NCBI RefSeq assembly: GCF_964340395.1
Contig: NC_135558.1
Coordinates: 18,233,271-18,297,270 of the forward strand
Direction of reading: 5' to 3'
Length of the DNA stretch: 64,000 nucleotides
DNA from: Glandiceps talaboti
Taxonomy: Eukaryota; Hemichordata; Enteropneusta; Spengelidae
The notes beneath the pieces are model-generated. The model saw nothing but the letters and a program-made list of their open reading frames with translations, made no database searches and was not told the origin of the DNA. The translations under genes and the position numbers were made by a program. Shown piece after piece: positions 26,151 through 37,560 of this stretch (its first letter is position 1; each line of letters starts with the position of its first letter).

Positions 26151-26362
26151 TGAGTTAAACCTCGGCTAGTCAGACTGACCAAGTCTCATATTATATATAT
26201 ATATATACATCACACCCAGAGAGTAGGCCTCAGAGTGTCTGATGATCGCAATATGCGTGAAACTCCGAGTTACACCCAAGAAAGAGTTCCAGTACTACCA
26301 AAACTATTACGCTCTGCCACTGCGGTATAGAGCACTGTCTTAGCAGATTGATACTCACCGAG

Positions 26363-26459
<97 letters not shown>

Positions 26460-26496
26460 GAGACTTGGTCAGTCTGACTAGCCGAGGTTTAACTCA
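26151..26496. mobile_element. Foldback element at palindrome centre, 346 bp
   Basis: The terminal inverted repeats TGAGTTAAACCTCGGCTAGT (26151) and its complement (to 26496) extend over about 45 bp and run into AT dinucleotide tracts on each side (26190-26206 and 26364-26455). The unique interior (26207-26363) contains a hammerhead-ribozyme-like motif. No target-site duplication is evident. The right arm of the large inverted repeat ends exactly at this element's edge, so the element may mark the rearrangement breakpoint. Confidence 0.75.
26235..26275 (+). ncRNA. Hammerhead-ribozyme-like motif
   Basis: The core CTGATGA (26239-26245) and GAA (26259-26261) are present with three helices. Stem I is GTGT 26235-26238 with ACAC 26272-26275. 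Stem II is CGCA 26247-26250 with TGCG 26254-26257, loop ATA. Stem III is ACT 26262-26264 with AGT 26268-26270, loop CCG. The predicted cleavage nucleotide is T26271. A15.1-U16.1 is kept. The weak point is a U-U mismatch (26246/26258) in place of the usual G-C at 10.1-11.1. Hammerheads with very short stem III are known in Penelope-like elements and animal retrozymes. Activity is untested and the fold was done by hand. Confidence 0.5.
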
Positions 26497-26761
26497 AGCA
26501 TTAAACCTTTCCCTCTCACACACGTCACCAACAATCTCAAACTAATCCCAAAACTTTTTCAGTTCCTGCAAAAGGTATGTACCAACAGTGGCAGCATTTT
26601 CTTGCAAATTTTCGCCGTCAATCACCTAGTGGTTGCAAAAGTTTCGTCAAACAGAAAATCAGCATTTTAAGGTTGTGTGCATTTCAAAGGTAGTGCTAGG
26701 ATTAATGTACAAGGGCCAAGTGTGAGCTTTTTAACTTAGGATGCTTATGCTTTGGCTTTGG

Positions 26762-26818
<57 letters not shown>

Positions 26819-27060
26819 TGTCTGTCTGTCTGTGCAACGATAGGTTCAAATGAATTTGGTAGACGTATTCTATGTCGCCATGCCAAGAACTGGAGAGAGA
26901 GAGCAAATTCATGCATACTAATCACCCTTATTTGCATCATATTAAACAAAACATGCTGTTATTATTCATAATTATATAGAAATGGAATTGTTTGTATGGG
27001 GTAAAGCTTGTCTGATGCACACCATACAGCTTACAAAAAATGTGACATATTTCAGTGAAA
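26497..27060 (-). pseudogene. AGXT2 exon 11 / intron 10 relic, right copy
   Basis: On the minus strand, exon 11 starts at 26625 after a CTAG acceptor and is truncated at 26497 where the foldback element begins. It has the same in-frame TAG and the same GT insertion as the left copy, so these lesions predate the inverted duplication. Intron 10 sequence with a GT microsatellite (26762-26835) lies upstream. Over about 190 bp around the exon I find a single difference from the left copy. Confidence 0.9.
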
Positions 27061-28530
27061 TTTGCTGTGTAGGTGTCTTGGAATGGGCAGATAGAAGTTT
27101 GTTCAATACAAATTAACTGGGTCATTAATATTCAAATTAGGTCTGAATATATAATTTTTGGTAAAAATGCTGTAAAATCTTCTCAAAAACTACTGAGCCA
27201 ATTGAGTTGAAATTTTTTGGGTAGGTGTTTGGTGAGCAGTTTGTTCACGACAAGTTGATTTGGTCATTGTTATGTAAATTAGGTAAAACAATAGAAATTT
27301 TGGAAATTGCGCTCTACTTACACAAACTTACACAATGTTATCGTCTGCTCTCCAGTTAAGTTTCATTTTTGTTTGTTTGTTTGTTTGTTTGTTTGTTTGT
27401 TTGTTTTGGAGCGGTTAGTAACTCTATATCCACTCAACACAAGGAAGGATCAATTAAAAGGCCGCTTTGCCGATTTTACTGCTGTATTCGATTTTGACGT
27501 AAACAGGATTCGTGCAATGCACGATCGCGATCATGGGAAGTCATGGCATGTGACCGGACGTAATGTACGAAGACACCTGGACTGTTCAAGAACCCCAGGA
27601 GTACGTTTAGACATGTAAGTACACTTGTTAGAACTAGTATGCACTTGTTAGAACTGGTAAGGGACGATTTCAACCTTCATTTGAATATGTGCTTGTAGAC
27701 CTGTATACCCAGGATGAAGTGAGGTAGTAACTTTTGAGTTTGATTTCTGAGTAGTAGGCTGTACATTTGAACCGAGACAAAACAGTAGCAAACATCTCAT
27801 TGTCACAGTTCTGTGCTTTCAAGTGAAATCAATTGAATCAGTCGTAATGTTTTATATTGCAGTCAATGTTTGAGACTTTAAATTTTATTTTGAAATGAAT
27901 GTAATTTGTTTAGAAAGAACAAGCGTTGCAGTCACACATCTCTATGCTCAGTTTCGTATAATAGATAATTGCCGACATTACCTTCATTACTTTGTCAAAC
28001 GTAATAATTTTCCCATTTACATATATGATTGCTCCCAGGGTCATATATAACTTATACTGTATTAGCATTCCGCATGTACATTCATATCCATTCATTTTTA
28101 ATATCAATTTCGGTTTTTACGTCTGTTTCGTAAATTTTCCTTGTCGTCTACAGTTCCCGTGCATGTTGTATTGTATTGTATTGTATTGTATTGTATTGTA
28201 TTGTATTGTATTGTATTGTATTGTATTGTATTGTATTGCATTGTATTGTATTGTATTGTATTGTATTGAGTTGTATTTTATAATTTAAAAACAAACAAAA
28301 CATTTTACATTTTTAATGATTGTCGAGATGCCTCAAGGTCCTCAAGGGAAGGATGTATATCCCTTAGGAACCATCGCACGATCTGACACACAGCCAATAA
28401 ACAGAACTTCGTTCGAGAAGGTGGTTTTGGCCTGAACGAAATTTGTTTATTGTTCTCGCGTGACATAGTGCGATCGTTCATTTACTTTAGTACTATGAAA
28501 CTTATTTGAGCTACCCTGAATAAAATCATT

Positions 28531-28791
28531 TTATTGTCTTATTTTCCCAAATTGCTCTTTTCGAGTGTCAAACGTTATTTGTAATTTTAGAATTCGTTTC
28601 ACTTTAAAGTTTACAGGTACCCCAAATTTGTTGTCTGGTAAGATCGTAAAGATAGAGGATAGAAGAAGGAATATCACGATATGCACAATAGAAAACACAT
28701 GAAAGAAAGTGTAAATCATCATAAATAAAATGTTGTTTTTATTGTGCCTCTTTCTCTGCATTCCATGTCCAAAAGTAGGTTGATGACACAT
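28531..28791 (-). other. Mirror copy of uncertain 86-codon frame
   Basis: Right-arm counterpart of 23090-23350, open from ATG to TAA. Differences from the left are A/T, R/G, Q/H and I/K. Same caveats: a membrane-anchor-like hydrophobic stretch, no recognised family, no silent-site excess. Confidence 0.2.
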
Positions 28792-31700
28792 TCACCACGG
28801 CTATACGTGATATGGTTTTCCTATACGCTGAACATTACGACTCATTCAGCACAATGAATGGAATACAGTGTTGCCATAATGACTAAACACACTGTCGGCA
28901 AAAGAACAGAAAACGTTCCAATGTTTTATAATTGTGCGGAAAATATATGAAACTTCTAATGCTAAGTTATATAGTGCCAAGGCTGTTACCTAGCCTTCGC
29001 TGGATACATTTGCTTTTGACCAGCGATGGAAAAGCGTATGTGTATGTTGGATGACAGGTTGTATGTTAGTTACATCACATATAATTACGCCGTGAACTCG
29101 TTCTGTCTTCGCAGTATGAGTGTTCAAGTTATGATGTGTATGCGTCATATTGCAAACAGTAGAGTTGAGTTGAGTTTACCGTTCATCATTCAATAAGGCT
29201 TAGGGAGGAAAAGTGACAATTACTTTTATATGGTCCACTTTCCGACTGTCAAAATTAAAAAAAAATTACGGACGCACTGTCTAGCCTTTTCATGAACAGG
29301 TCAGAGTGTTCAATTACACCAGCATTAAAAATGTGTTCATCGAAATTACAAATTGTTGTAAATTGCCAGAGAGGAACACGAACAAACGTAAATGTACGAA
29401 GGGCGAAAACATGATTCTGTGTCACACAAGTGCACTTGGAATAACGTCAATGTCATATCAAAGGGAACAACAATGTGACACGGTCAATGAATTCAATTTC
29501 ACTAAAATACTATTTTTATGCATTAGGTTGACATGGTTGACATATTCACATACTTACAAACCCCGCCATATCTACAGCGGAAAGTCATTTTGGGTCAAGG
29601 TCATTTTAGCGATTGTATCGATTTGTTCAAATGTTGCTAACTATCAGATAATGTAACTTTTTCACTCATAATTGGTACATTTTAGCTTCATTTCTATGAA
29701 TAGCTGTGTATCTTATTTTTTGCCAAAAAACAGTATTTTTCAGTACACTCTTTCAAAGAGTTTTGAAAATATGATATATAAAATATTTTAATGTATCCCG
29801 ATCTGGATGGTTTTAATCCGTCCGGGATACACGTTATAAAACCAAAATTGTTATCCCCGAATGAATACTGCAAATAAATCCTAGCTGATATGAAGAAGAG
29901 CAGAGCTATGTACCAGCTGTGTGTCTCACAGCCCCGTTACAGGGTATATTTTTTCACAGCCCTGGTACATGGTTATGGAAAATATGCTTGTTGTATAGAT
30001 GTGGAATACCGCCTCTGGTTACCAGCAGGTCAATGTATGTTGTTCAGTGAGTAGAATGAGACAATACTCACCATGCCAGGTGTCAATAGCACTCACAGAG
30101 TCTGGCATCTCTTCTCTAAGGAACTTGTTCACAGACGCATTTCGGTCGTTAGCATGCACATATCTATTTGAAAGACACAGACAATCTAACTTCATCTAAC
30201 TTACAATACGTAAATAATATAAATAATATAAATAAATCATTATGTTCACTTATATTCTAACAAATAACTTTTTTTCGTAAATAGCTTTGAAAGGTTGGTA
30301 ATATACCTTCATCTTCACACATTTCTTGTACCAAGCAGCTCGTGTCTCTGGGAACATGGCTCCTGTCTCCGTGTAACTTCTTCTGCGCGAATAACTTTAT
30401 GGGTTCTATGAGAAAACATTAACTGTGGTAACAAGATACAAATATCGGTGTTTCAGAACAATGATACGTCATCATAGTCAAATTTTCATTTGATTTGAGC
30501 CAGCTGTTTTTGAGAATAACAACGATAATCATATACACATATATTTAATTTACATTGCGTATTTTTCATGTCTAAAATGTTGAGTTGTAGGAAAAAGGGA
30601 GTGGTGTGAATACGGAGACACGACAAAGTGATGATATGAGGGGCACTATATTTTTTTTTATAATTTCAGAATGAGCCGTAGAAAGGTTGAATATATGTTT
30701 ATCCATATCTCAATGCAATATCATATATTTAGTAGTAACATAGACCGTAGTTATCTATCATAACATGATAAAGAGTGTTTTTTCATAAAGAGGATAAAGG
30801 TAGCCGACAAAGAATCGACACAGGTACCCTCAAATATTCTTATCGACATATCGTATTCAAAAGCACTGTCACTACTGTCAGCATCACTTCTATGTTATTC
30901 TGGTATTTATATTATTGTTATAGAAACTGCTGTTTTTAATGTATTCATTTGTGTGTGTGTGTGTGTGGAAATGCCAGGAAAACCTACGAAATTTATATAA
31001 ATAATAAAGCCTATTGAGTTTTCCTGACAAGCTTTGTTTAAAACTAAAACAAATGTAAACATTTTGAATTTAAGAAGGCTCTGAAGATACTTTTTATCAT
31101 TCCCTAGTTCCCGACTTAGAGTGAGTGGATGCTGTATTGAAGACTGCACTACTGTTCATTATCACCTTGTATAACAGGTAGGTTATATTTTTTCATTCTG
31201 TTCTAATGGTTTAAGCGATTGTAATGATATATAATAATATAATTACGAAACATTCAACAGCAAAGTCGCTATACTTATTGGCGAGGTTTTCTTGCTTTTG
31301 TATTTTTTTGTTTCGTTTTGTTTTCTAATTGAGCATTTCTTTATGTTTGAAACTTTTCCACTTAAAAATTGTTTGTCGAATTTTGAAAAATTAATTCTGG
31401 GTGATCGAATCGAGGATGGTCAAGTGAAGAAGTTACTACACACTATTTCCTTTACGATGTTACAATGTTCGACACTTTCCGCGAGATAAGATTTTCAATT
31501 TGTTTTTATATCCATTTACAGGTTGAACATACATTAAGCACAAGGTATATTCGTTTTCATCAGGTTTTGCAATATATATTCGTACGTTTTACTAGTTCTT
31601 GATATTTAGATAATTCTATTGACTTTTCTCAGGGCCCCTTTTTGACATTTGACCAAATCTATACTTTGCTAGTTGTTAATGTTATACAGATGAAAACAAA

Positions 31701-34640
31701 CGTGTCATACACATTTCAAATGCTAATGTAATGTATTGGTTATTTATTTTGTCTTCATTTTTCTCAATCCTTTCATATTTGTTGCTTTTATAATCGAACG
31801 GATTTGTGTCATTAGTTCAATCATCTATACTCCCCGTTACATGCTAGTGTTCACTGGCTCAGATAAAATAAAAATAAAAATCGTATGTTAACATTTACAT
31901 TAAGAAGCATGAAATTGTTACATCTATTTCGAGCCTCTTCACTGATAGATGTAGTACTTGCTAGTAAGTGTGGACAGCTGATCTATGTCCATCATTTTAA
32001 AGTTATTAACCATTTACCTATAAATTTGAACATTACTAATAAGTATGGGCCCTTTCTACATCCATCTTTGGAAATTAAGCACAATTTTGAACCATTCAGT
32101 TACAATCTCGACAGTGATAATTAGTGTGGAGGGCTTGCTCATCCTTTAGTTAAAGTCGTGCATTGAAGTAAATGTGAATTATCGTGACTCACTGAAGGCC
32201 AATTAAACCAGCTAAGACAAATCGGTCTCGCTTTTTTTCACCATTAAATCTATTTATGAAATACTTTCCTACAAAACTGAAGTGTTAGGGTGAAATATAG
32301 ACATTTCGGCCACCTTAATCGCACCAGTAGTCCACAATATTGAAAACGTCACGAGAGGCCAGTTTATGTGTGGTTGTTGGAAATTTTGGTGTTAGAATGA
32401 ATTTTAGTCCTTTCCTAAGTTTTACCAATCGGTAAGATAATCAACTTTAATGAACTTTACTGTTTAGTTGTCTTCATCCATTTTCACATCTCATAACGAG
32501 AGATAGTGAAGTGGGGGATGTGGTTCTACCCGTCAGTCCATCTGTGTGTGTGTCCGGCTGTATGTATGTATGTATGTATGTATGTATGTATGTATGTATG
32601 TATGTATGTATGTATGTATGTATGTATGTATGTATGTATGTATACACGATATCTCAATAACCTTTGGACACTCCTTTAGGTTGTTGATAATGGCATTTGC
32701 TACACACATTACAGTTACCGCAAGAGCAGATAGCATTGACGGCCAATACCATGCGTATTAATGAGCGTTATTAGCATATGTCTGGCCAACATCTGACTAT
32801 GGTGCTGTTTTGGCATAACCATTCTCTTTGTCCAACCTAATACATACCGATATTACTACTTACCATAATATACTAATAAAAACTGTTTATTATGTTTATT
32901 GATACGCTAAGTGATTCTATTAAAATGTGAAATTTACTACATGTATTCTTTTCGTCAAACAACATTGTTTAATTATTGCATACTTATAGGACTGATAATT
33001 TGGAAATATACATGTATACCAACTTATTATCAAATGGAACGAAATATTGCTATAGTCCGTAAATTGCGTCAAAAAATACGTGAAAAAGGTACATACTTAT
33101 TTGCTCATTAGCATGTTTCCATTATTTTATCATTTTCTTTTGTTTAACTCAATTACTGCTTGTGTAAATGAAATTCACATACCCACCTTGAACTCCATCT
33201 TCAAGGTCAAATAGTCAACACAATACTTTATTTCTTCCATGCACGAGCCCGTTCGAATAAACCTGACACATCAAGTCAAATACTATAAGGTACAGTAGGT
33301 CATTTTGCGACATTCTCAAAACCACCAAAAGAAGTCATTTTTGTCGTAAGAATTCACATTTTGTCTCATAACCGTTGAAGTTTACTAAATACAGGTTCAA
33401 CTGAAATATCCAAACCTATGTTATGAATTGAATTTTTTGGCACTTAAGTTTGACCTTTAAATGTTAAATGTTAAATGTTAAACAAAATTATTACCATTGT
33501 GTTTATCGAATTGCAAAAAAAAAAACATTTAAACACGAAACCCTTACACGAGGAATTCAGTTTGTATCTGGTTTCAAAAATCTCAGGCCATGGTATGATC
33601 ACCTGAAGAAAATATTGCCTTGTCGTCATCAAGTTCTTAGTATACACACAGACATGAAGTGTCATATTTTGTGCATGGTCTTTGGTAACAATGTAAAATA
33701 GCGTTTTACAATTGATGATGCACAACAAACCAGTAAAATACCAAACTGATATGAAGTCAACATTTAATCGATTTGTCAATTATAACGTAGATAATGTAGT
33801 AACATACATTAAATTATGTTAGATGTATATCAAAAGTTTATCGATAACGTAGTTACGTTTTCTAAGAGAAAATGTTTCAACAATTTCAAACCTCAATGTT
33901 AATTACATATTGATTTTAGGATAATGTGTAATTAGTGATCGTTAATAAGTTATCATTGTTAAATTACATGGAATTGAGATACATTCTCTGCCAATAAACA
34001 TGTACAGTGAAGGATGTCTATTGTAAAGGTAAGTACTCTCAATTCAAAGTCAAATACGTATAGAAATGAAAAGGCGCCATCTCTCTATCTTAATGGAATA
34101 AGAATGGATTTACTTTTCTGGTAGTTACAAAACTAGGTAAGAGCCAAAGTATCAAGCAGATTATTTTGTAAAAGTTCGCAGGTTGAAGTTATCAGTAGCT
34201 TCACACACTCTTACAATGGTGGTATTAATGAGAAAAAACTAATGCCATTCAAATTGATATCATGGTGGCAAAGGTGGGACACAGTCCTTATCACTGAAAT
34301 GGTTAAGTTTGGTCATAACACATCCATGTATGAAAGCGATATAACATGTTCCTGTGTACTTGTAGCAATAGCATCAACATGATACATGGGTCCAAAATCT
34401 CAGACTAGTGCAAGCTTTCACCTCTGACCGTACTTTTTCACCTCTCTTGTTGGGGAGGGTTATATTTTACAGAAAAGAAATTGAAGACTTTGCACTTTTT
34501 TTTTTGAAAAAAAGGTTATAGTGTATGTGACGGACCCTGCTTAATTTCACCCAGCTGCCCACTTTGCAATTATATTAGGCTTCCCCATATGAATATCTTT
34601 CTCTTTAATATCGATTTGATTTATTAGATCAAAACCTGCC

Positions 34641-35696
34641 ATGACTTCGATGACCTCCAACACACAAACACTGCTGTCCAAAAACGGCACCAGGCTGTCA
34701 GAACATGCACAAGCTCCTACTGAATACCAAACATTTGAAGAAAATAGCGACTCTGAAGCCACAACATCTTGTTTGTCAACATTCTCAAGTCACATCGGAC
34801 TTATATATGGTTTCCTTGCAAGCGTTTTCTTTACCTTTGGTTTTATCGGTGTAAAATACCTTGAAAACCGAATACATGCATTTGAGCTGACATTGGTAAG
34901 ACTGACAATACAGCTTGTAGGCACTATACCCTTAATGATATATCTCAAAGTTGATATACCACGTGACAGGAAACACGTCCTCTGGTTAGTCTGCAGAGGG
35001 GTTTTAGGTGCTATTAGCAATGTGTGTATTTTTTATGCTATCCAACGAATGCCAGTCGCCGATGCATTAACAATATACTTCTGTAAACCAATTTTCGTCG
35101 CCATAATAGCTTGGTTGCTTATCAAGGAAAGCCTAACACTAGTCGAAGTTTTCTTTGCCATGTGCACTGTGTCCGGCGTGATACTAGTTGTACAACCAAC
35201 TGTTATTTTTGGAAACCATAGCGACAATCAAGAGGAGCACTCGATCATTGGTACAATCACTGCTTTGATAAGTGGAATGTCTGCTTCATTTGCATGGGTT
35301 GTTGTGCGAAAAATTAAAGAGGTCCACTTCTTATTTCCCATTTTGTATTTAATTGTGTTTGGGATAGTTTTGTCAACTGTGTTAGTATTGCTTTTGAAAG
35401 AATTCACACTGCCCTCTAGTGGCACAGATTGGATAGTTATGATTGGTATAGGTATTACCGCCTATATCGGACAGATGTGTCAAACACGAGGATTGCAAAT
35501 AGAGAAGGCAGTGTACATATCATTAACTCAGACTTTAGATGTAGTTTTATCTTTTGTTGTGGAATATTTCCTTTTCGGTAGGGTGCCTAATGTGTTCAGC
35601 ATATTTGGCGCAACCTTAGTTATATCATCAACAATTGGCATTGCTATTAAAAAGTGGATTTTGTCAAAAACAGAACAAAATTCTGATTTAAAATAA
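34641..35696 (+). CDS. SLC35G1-like drug/metabolite transporter, copy B
   Basis: Intronless, 351 aa, starting MTSMTSNTQ at an ATG that copy A has lost. Same family as copy A: EamA/SLC35G, ten hydrophobic segments, with a polar N-terminal tail of about 50 residues before the first helix (IGLIYGFLASVFFTFGFIG). Nineteen residues differ from copy A. The stop has shifted by one codon (copy A TAA, here AAA then TAA), adding a terminal Lys. By hand count about 17 synonymous and 19 amino-acid changes separate the copies, roughly 7% of silent sites against 2-3% of replacement sites, which points to purifying selection on at least one. Probable membrane carrier; substrate unknown. Confidence 0.92.
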   Translation: MTSMTSNTQTLLSKNGTRLSEHAQAPTEYQTFEENSDSEATTSCLSTFSSHIGLIYGFLASVFFTFGFIGVKYLENRIHAFELTLVRLTIQLVGTIPLMIYLKVDIPRDRKHVLWLVCRGVLGAISNVCIFYAIQRMPVADALTIYFCKPIFVAIIAWLLIKESLTLVEVFFAMCTVSGVILVVQPTVIFGNHSDNQEEHSIIGTITALISGMSASFAWVVVRKIKEVHFLFPILYLIVFGIVLSTVLVLLLKEFTLPSSGTDWIVMIGIGITAYIGQMCQTRGLQIEKAVYISLTQTLDVVLSFVVEYFLFGRVPNVFSIFGATLVISSTIGIAIKKWILSKTEQNSDLK

Positions 35697-36588
35697 AATG
35701 GCTCTCGTAAGATAACGATTGTTGACTAACTGGTCAATAGTGTTTTTCTACTAAAGTGATAAGCTATATCTGACATGACTTTTTAGAAGTATTCACTAAC
35801 ATACATCACTGTATGCATAACCTCATGGGGGGGGGGTGTGAAGCTATTACAATGACAATGTTGCCACTGATTGGATAACTTACATATACTTTAATCACTC
35901 AGATCATTAACAGATGTGCTTGTTTCCTTTGTTCGTAACCAATCAGAATGAACCTTATGAAGTGTTTCACATTATCTGAAAATCATTCACGACTGTAATA
36001 ACAGGAGGTGTTATTGAATACATGCATTGAAAGTAAGCTGGAATATCAATGTACCTAGATACGATAGCACTATTAGCCAATCATCTGCCAAGTTCATGTG
36101 AACAATGTTCAAGACAAAATTAGTAGCACCCCAGTCAGAATATGCTTAAATAAAAATAGATTTTTGATTAATATTTTGATTTTGTGATATTTCCAATTAT
36201 GTGAAGTATTATCCTTTTCATCGTTTCAACTTTTCAGACCCTGAGGCAATCACACTATTTTGTGTTATTAGTAATGTGAAATTTGATTGGCTAGACTAGA
36301 TAAATTATTAACTATATGTTCTAGCCTTTCGTCAAGTTTCAAGAAAAAGCGTTTGTATTGAATGCTTTAACTTTGTCTTTCTTTAGATAAATAAAGTTTC
36401 AATTTAAATATGAACTGAAAGAGGTTTTAGTCATACCTGAACCCCCCACCCCCACCCCCAAAATAAATGACTGTTTAACAGTCTATATGTCTGCACGTGC
36501 TTCCCAGTGTTAATAAGGCGAAGGTATTGTCAAAGCAACTAGCCGTTTGTAAGGTTTTCTATAATCATGTAAAGCCCAATACTAAGAT

Positions 36589-37560
36589 AGTCATGCCACA
36601 ACACATTGGGCTTGGGATAGGAACTTAAATTGCGATTATTCCTGCATTTCGTCGGTGTATTTTGTGACGCGATTCTGACTCTGAACCTAGTTTTGTATTA
36701 ATACTCCGTCTGCATGCGGGACTAGGCCGTGGTCATCTCCAGGGTCCAAGCTTATGTAGATTGGATACCTCTTTGCGATATATTGACCCAGCGATACAAG
36801 AGAAAGCCTAAGTGAATCAGCCTTGGGGGTTAACTGACGGTTTGGGGAAATGTAATTGCGTTGATAATAACATCTCTATATTGATGTTTTATTTGTTTCA
36901 AGATCGAAAACCCGTAATTTGATCTCCGACATACTTCGTAGTCGTCAATTCATTTTAAGGGGTACTTCCCATAAGGGGTACACCATTTGATATTAGGGAG
37001 CTAGAGGATTTTTGTAAAAAACTATTGAAGGCCATCCCCTGAAAAAAACCCCAAAACAAACCCAAAACAAACCCCCAAAAAACTCAAGATAGAAAAAAAT
37101 AGTCCAGTCAAAATATGGAATGACCCATCACTAATTGGAACTGAATTTATTTTTTCACCATTATCTTCAGATTGGTCCTCATAATGAAATATCAAAAGAT
37201 CTCCTCAATCTAAGTGGTGGAACATTATCTAATTTGCATAAATCCAAAATGGCCGCTGAAAATATTTAACTAAATTTCAATTCTAATAAACTTTTATGAA
37301 GTATTTAAATATGTTAATCTATGTAGTTTGACTATTGGAGTATACAGTAGTCACAACAGACCTAATTAGTATGCTGAAATTTGCATAAATTAAATATGGC
37401 TGCCAAAATGTTGAATTTTCATGTTTTTATACTGTCTTGTTTTCCCTTGAGAATAAGTATGTATGAGCTTGGAATGTGGCTCCGAACATGAACAGGATTC
37501 AACCAGGTTGTATGGTAGTTAGGTTAGAGATAACCAACTGTGTGGTTGTTACGTAAAGAT
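36589..37560. other. Right flank of palindrome, no gene seen
   Basis: Unique sequence beyond the inverted repeat. 37200-37460 contains two diverged copies of a unit with AATTTGCATAAAT, AAATATGGCtGCC/AAATGGCCGC text, a type common in dispersed animal repeats. 37020-37085 is an A-rich stretch with CCCAAAAC repeats. No exon recognised. Confidence 0.5.

Larger units (their letters stand above)
25330..26496. other. Spacer of the inverted repeat
   Basis: The 1167 bp not shared between the arms. 25330-25490 is still AGXT2 exon 11/intron 11. 25490-26150 is non-coding and AT-rich, with one GC-rich patch (CCTGGCGGCCTCACCCC, then GGCCAGGGCCAGG) near 26015-26047. 26151-26496 is the foldback element described separately. 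Confidence 0.8.
26497..36588 (-). repeat. Right arm of ~10-kb inverted repeat
   Basis: Mirror of 14765-25329. Right-only insertions by comparison with the left arm lie at about 30252-30385 and about 36101-36215. All main landmarks of the left arm recur in reverse order and opposite orientation. Confidence 0.95.

Noticed and set aside
26350-26460. AT-rich cruciform as a replication origin
   Set aside because: AT tracts with inverted flanks are common in this window; nothing specific to an origin is visible.
19606-32124. 71-codon and 77-codon frames conserved in both palindrome arms (19606-19821, 22217-22450 and mirrors)
   Set aside because: Differences between copies are as often replacement as silent, so the open frames follow from recent duplication, not selection.
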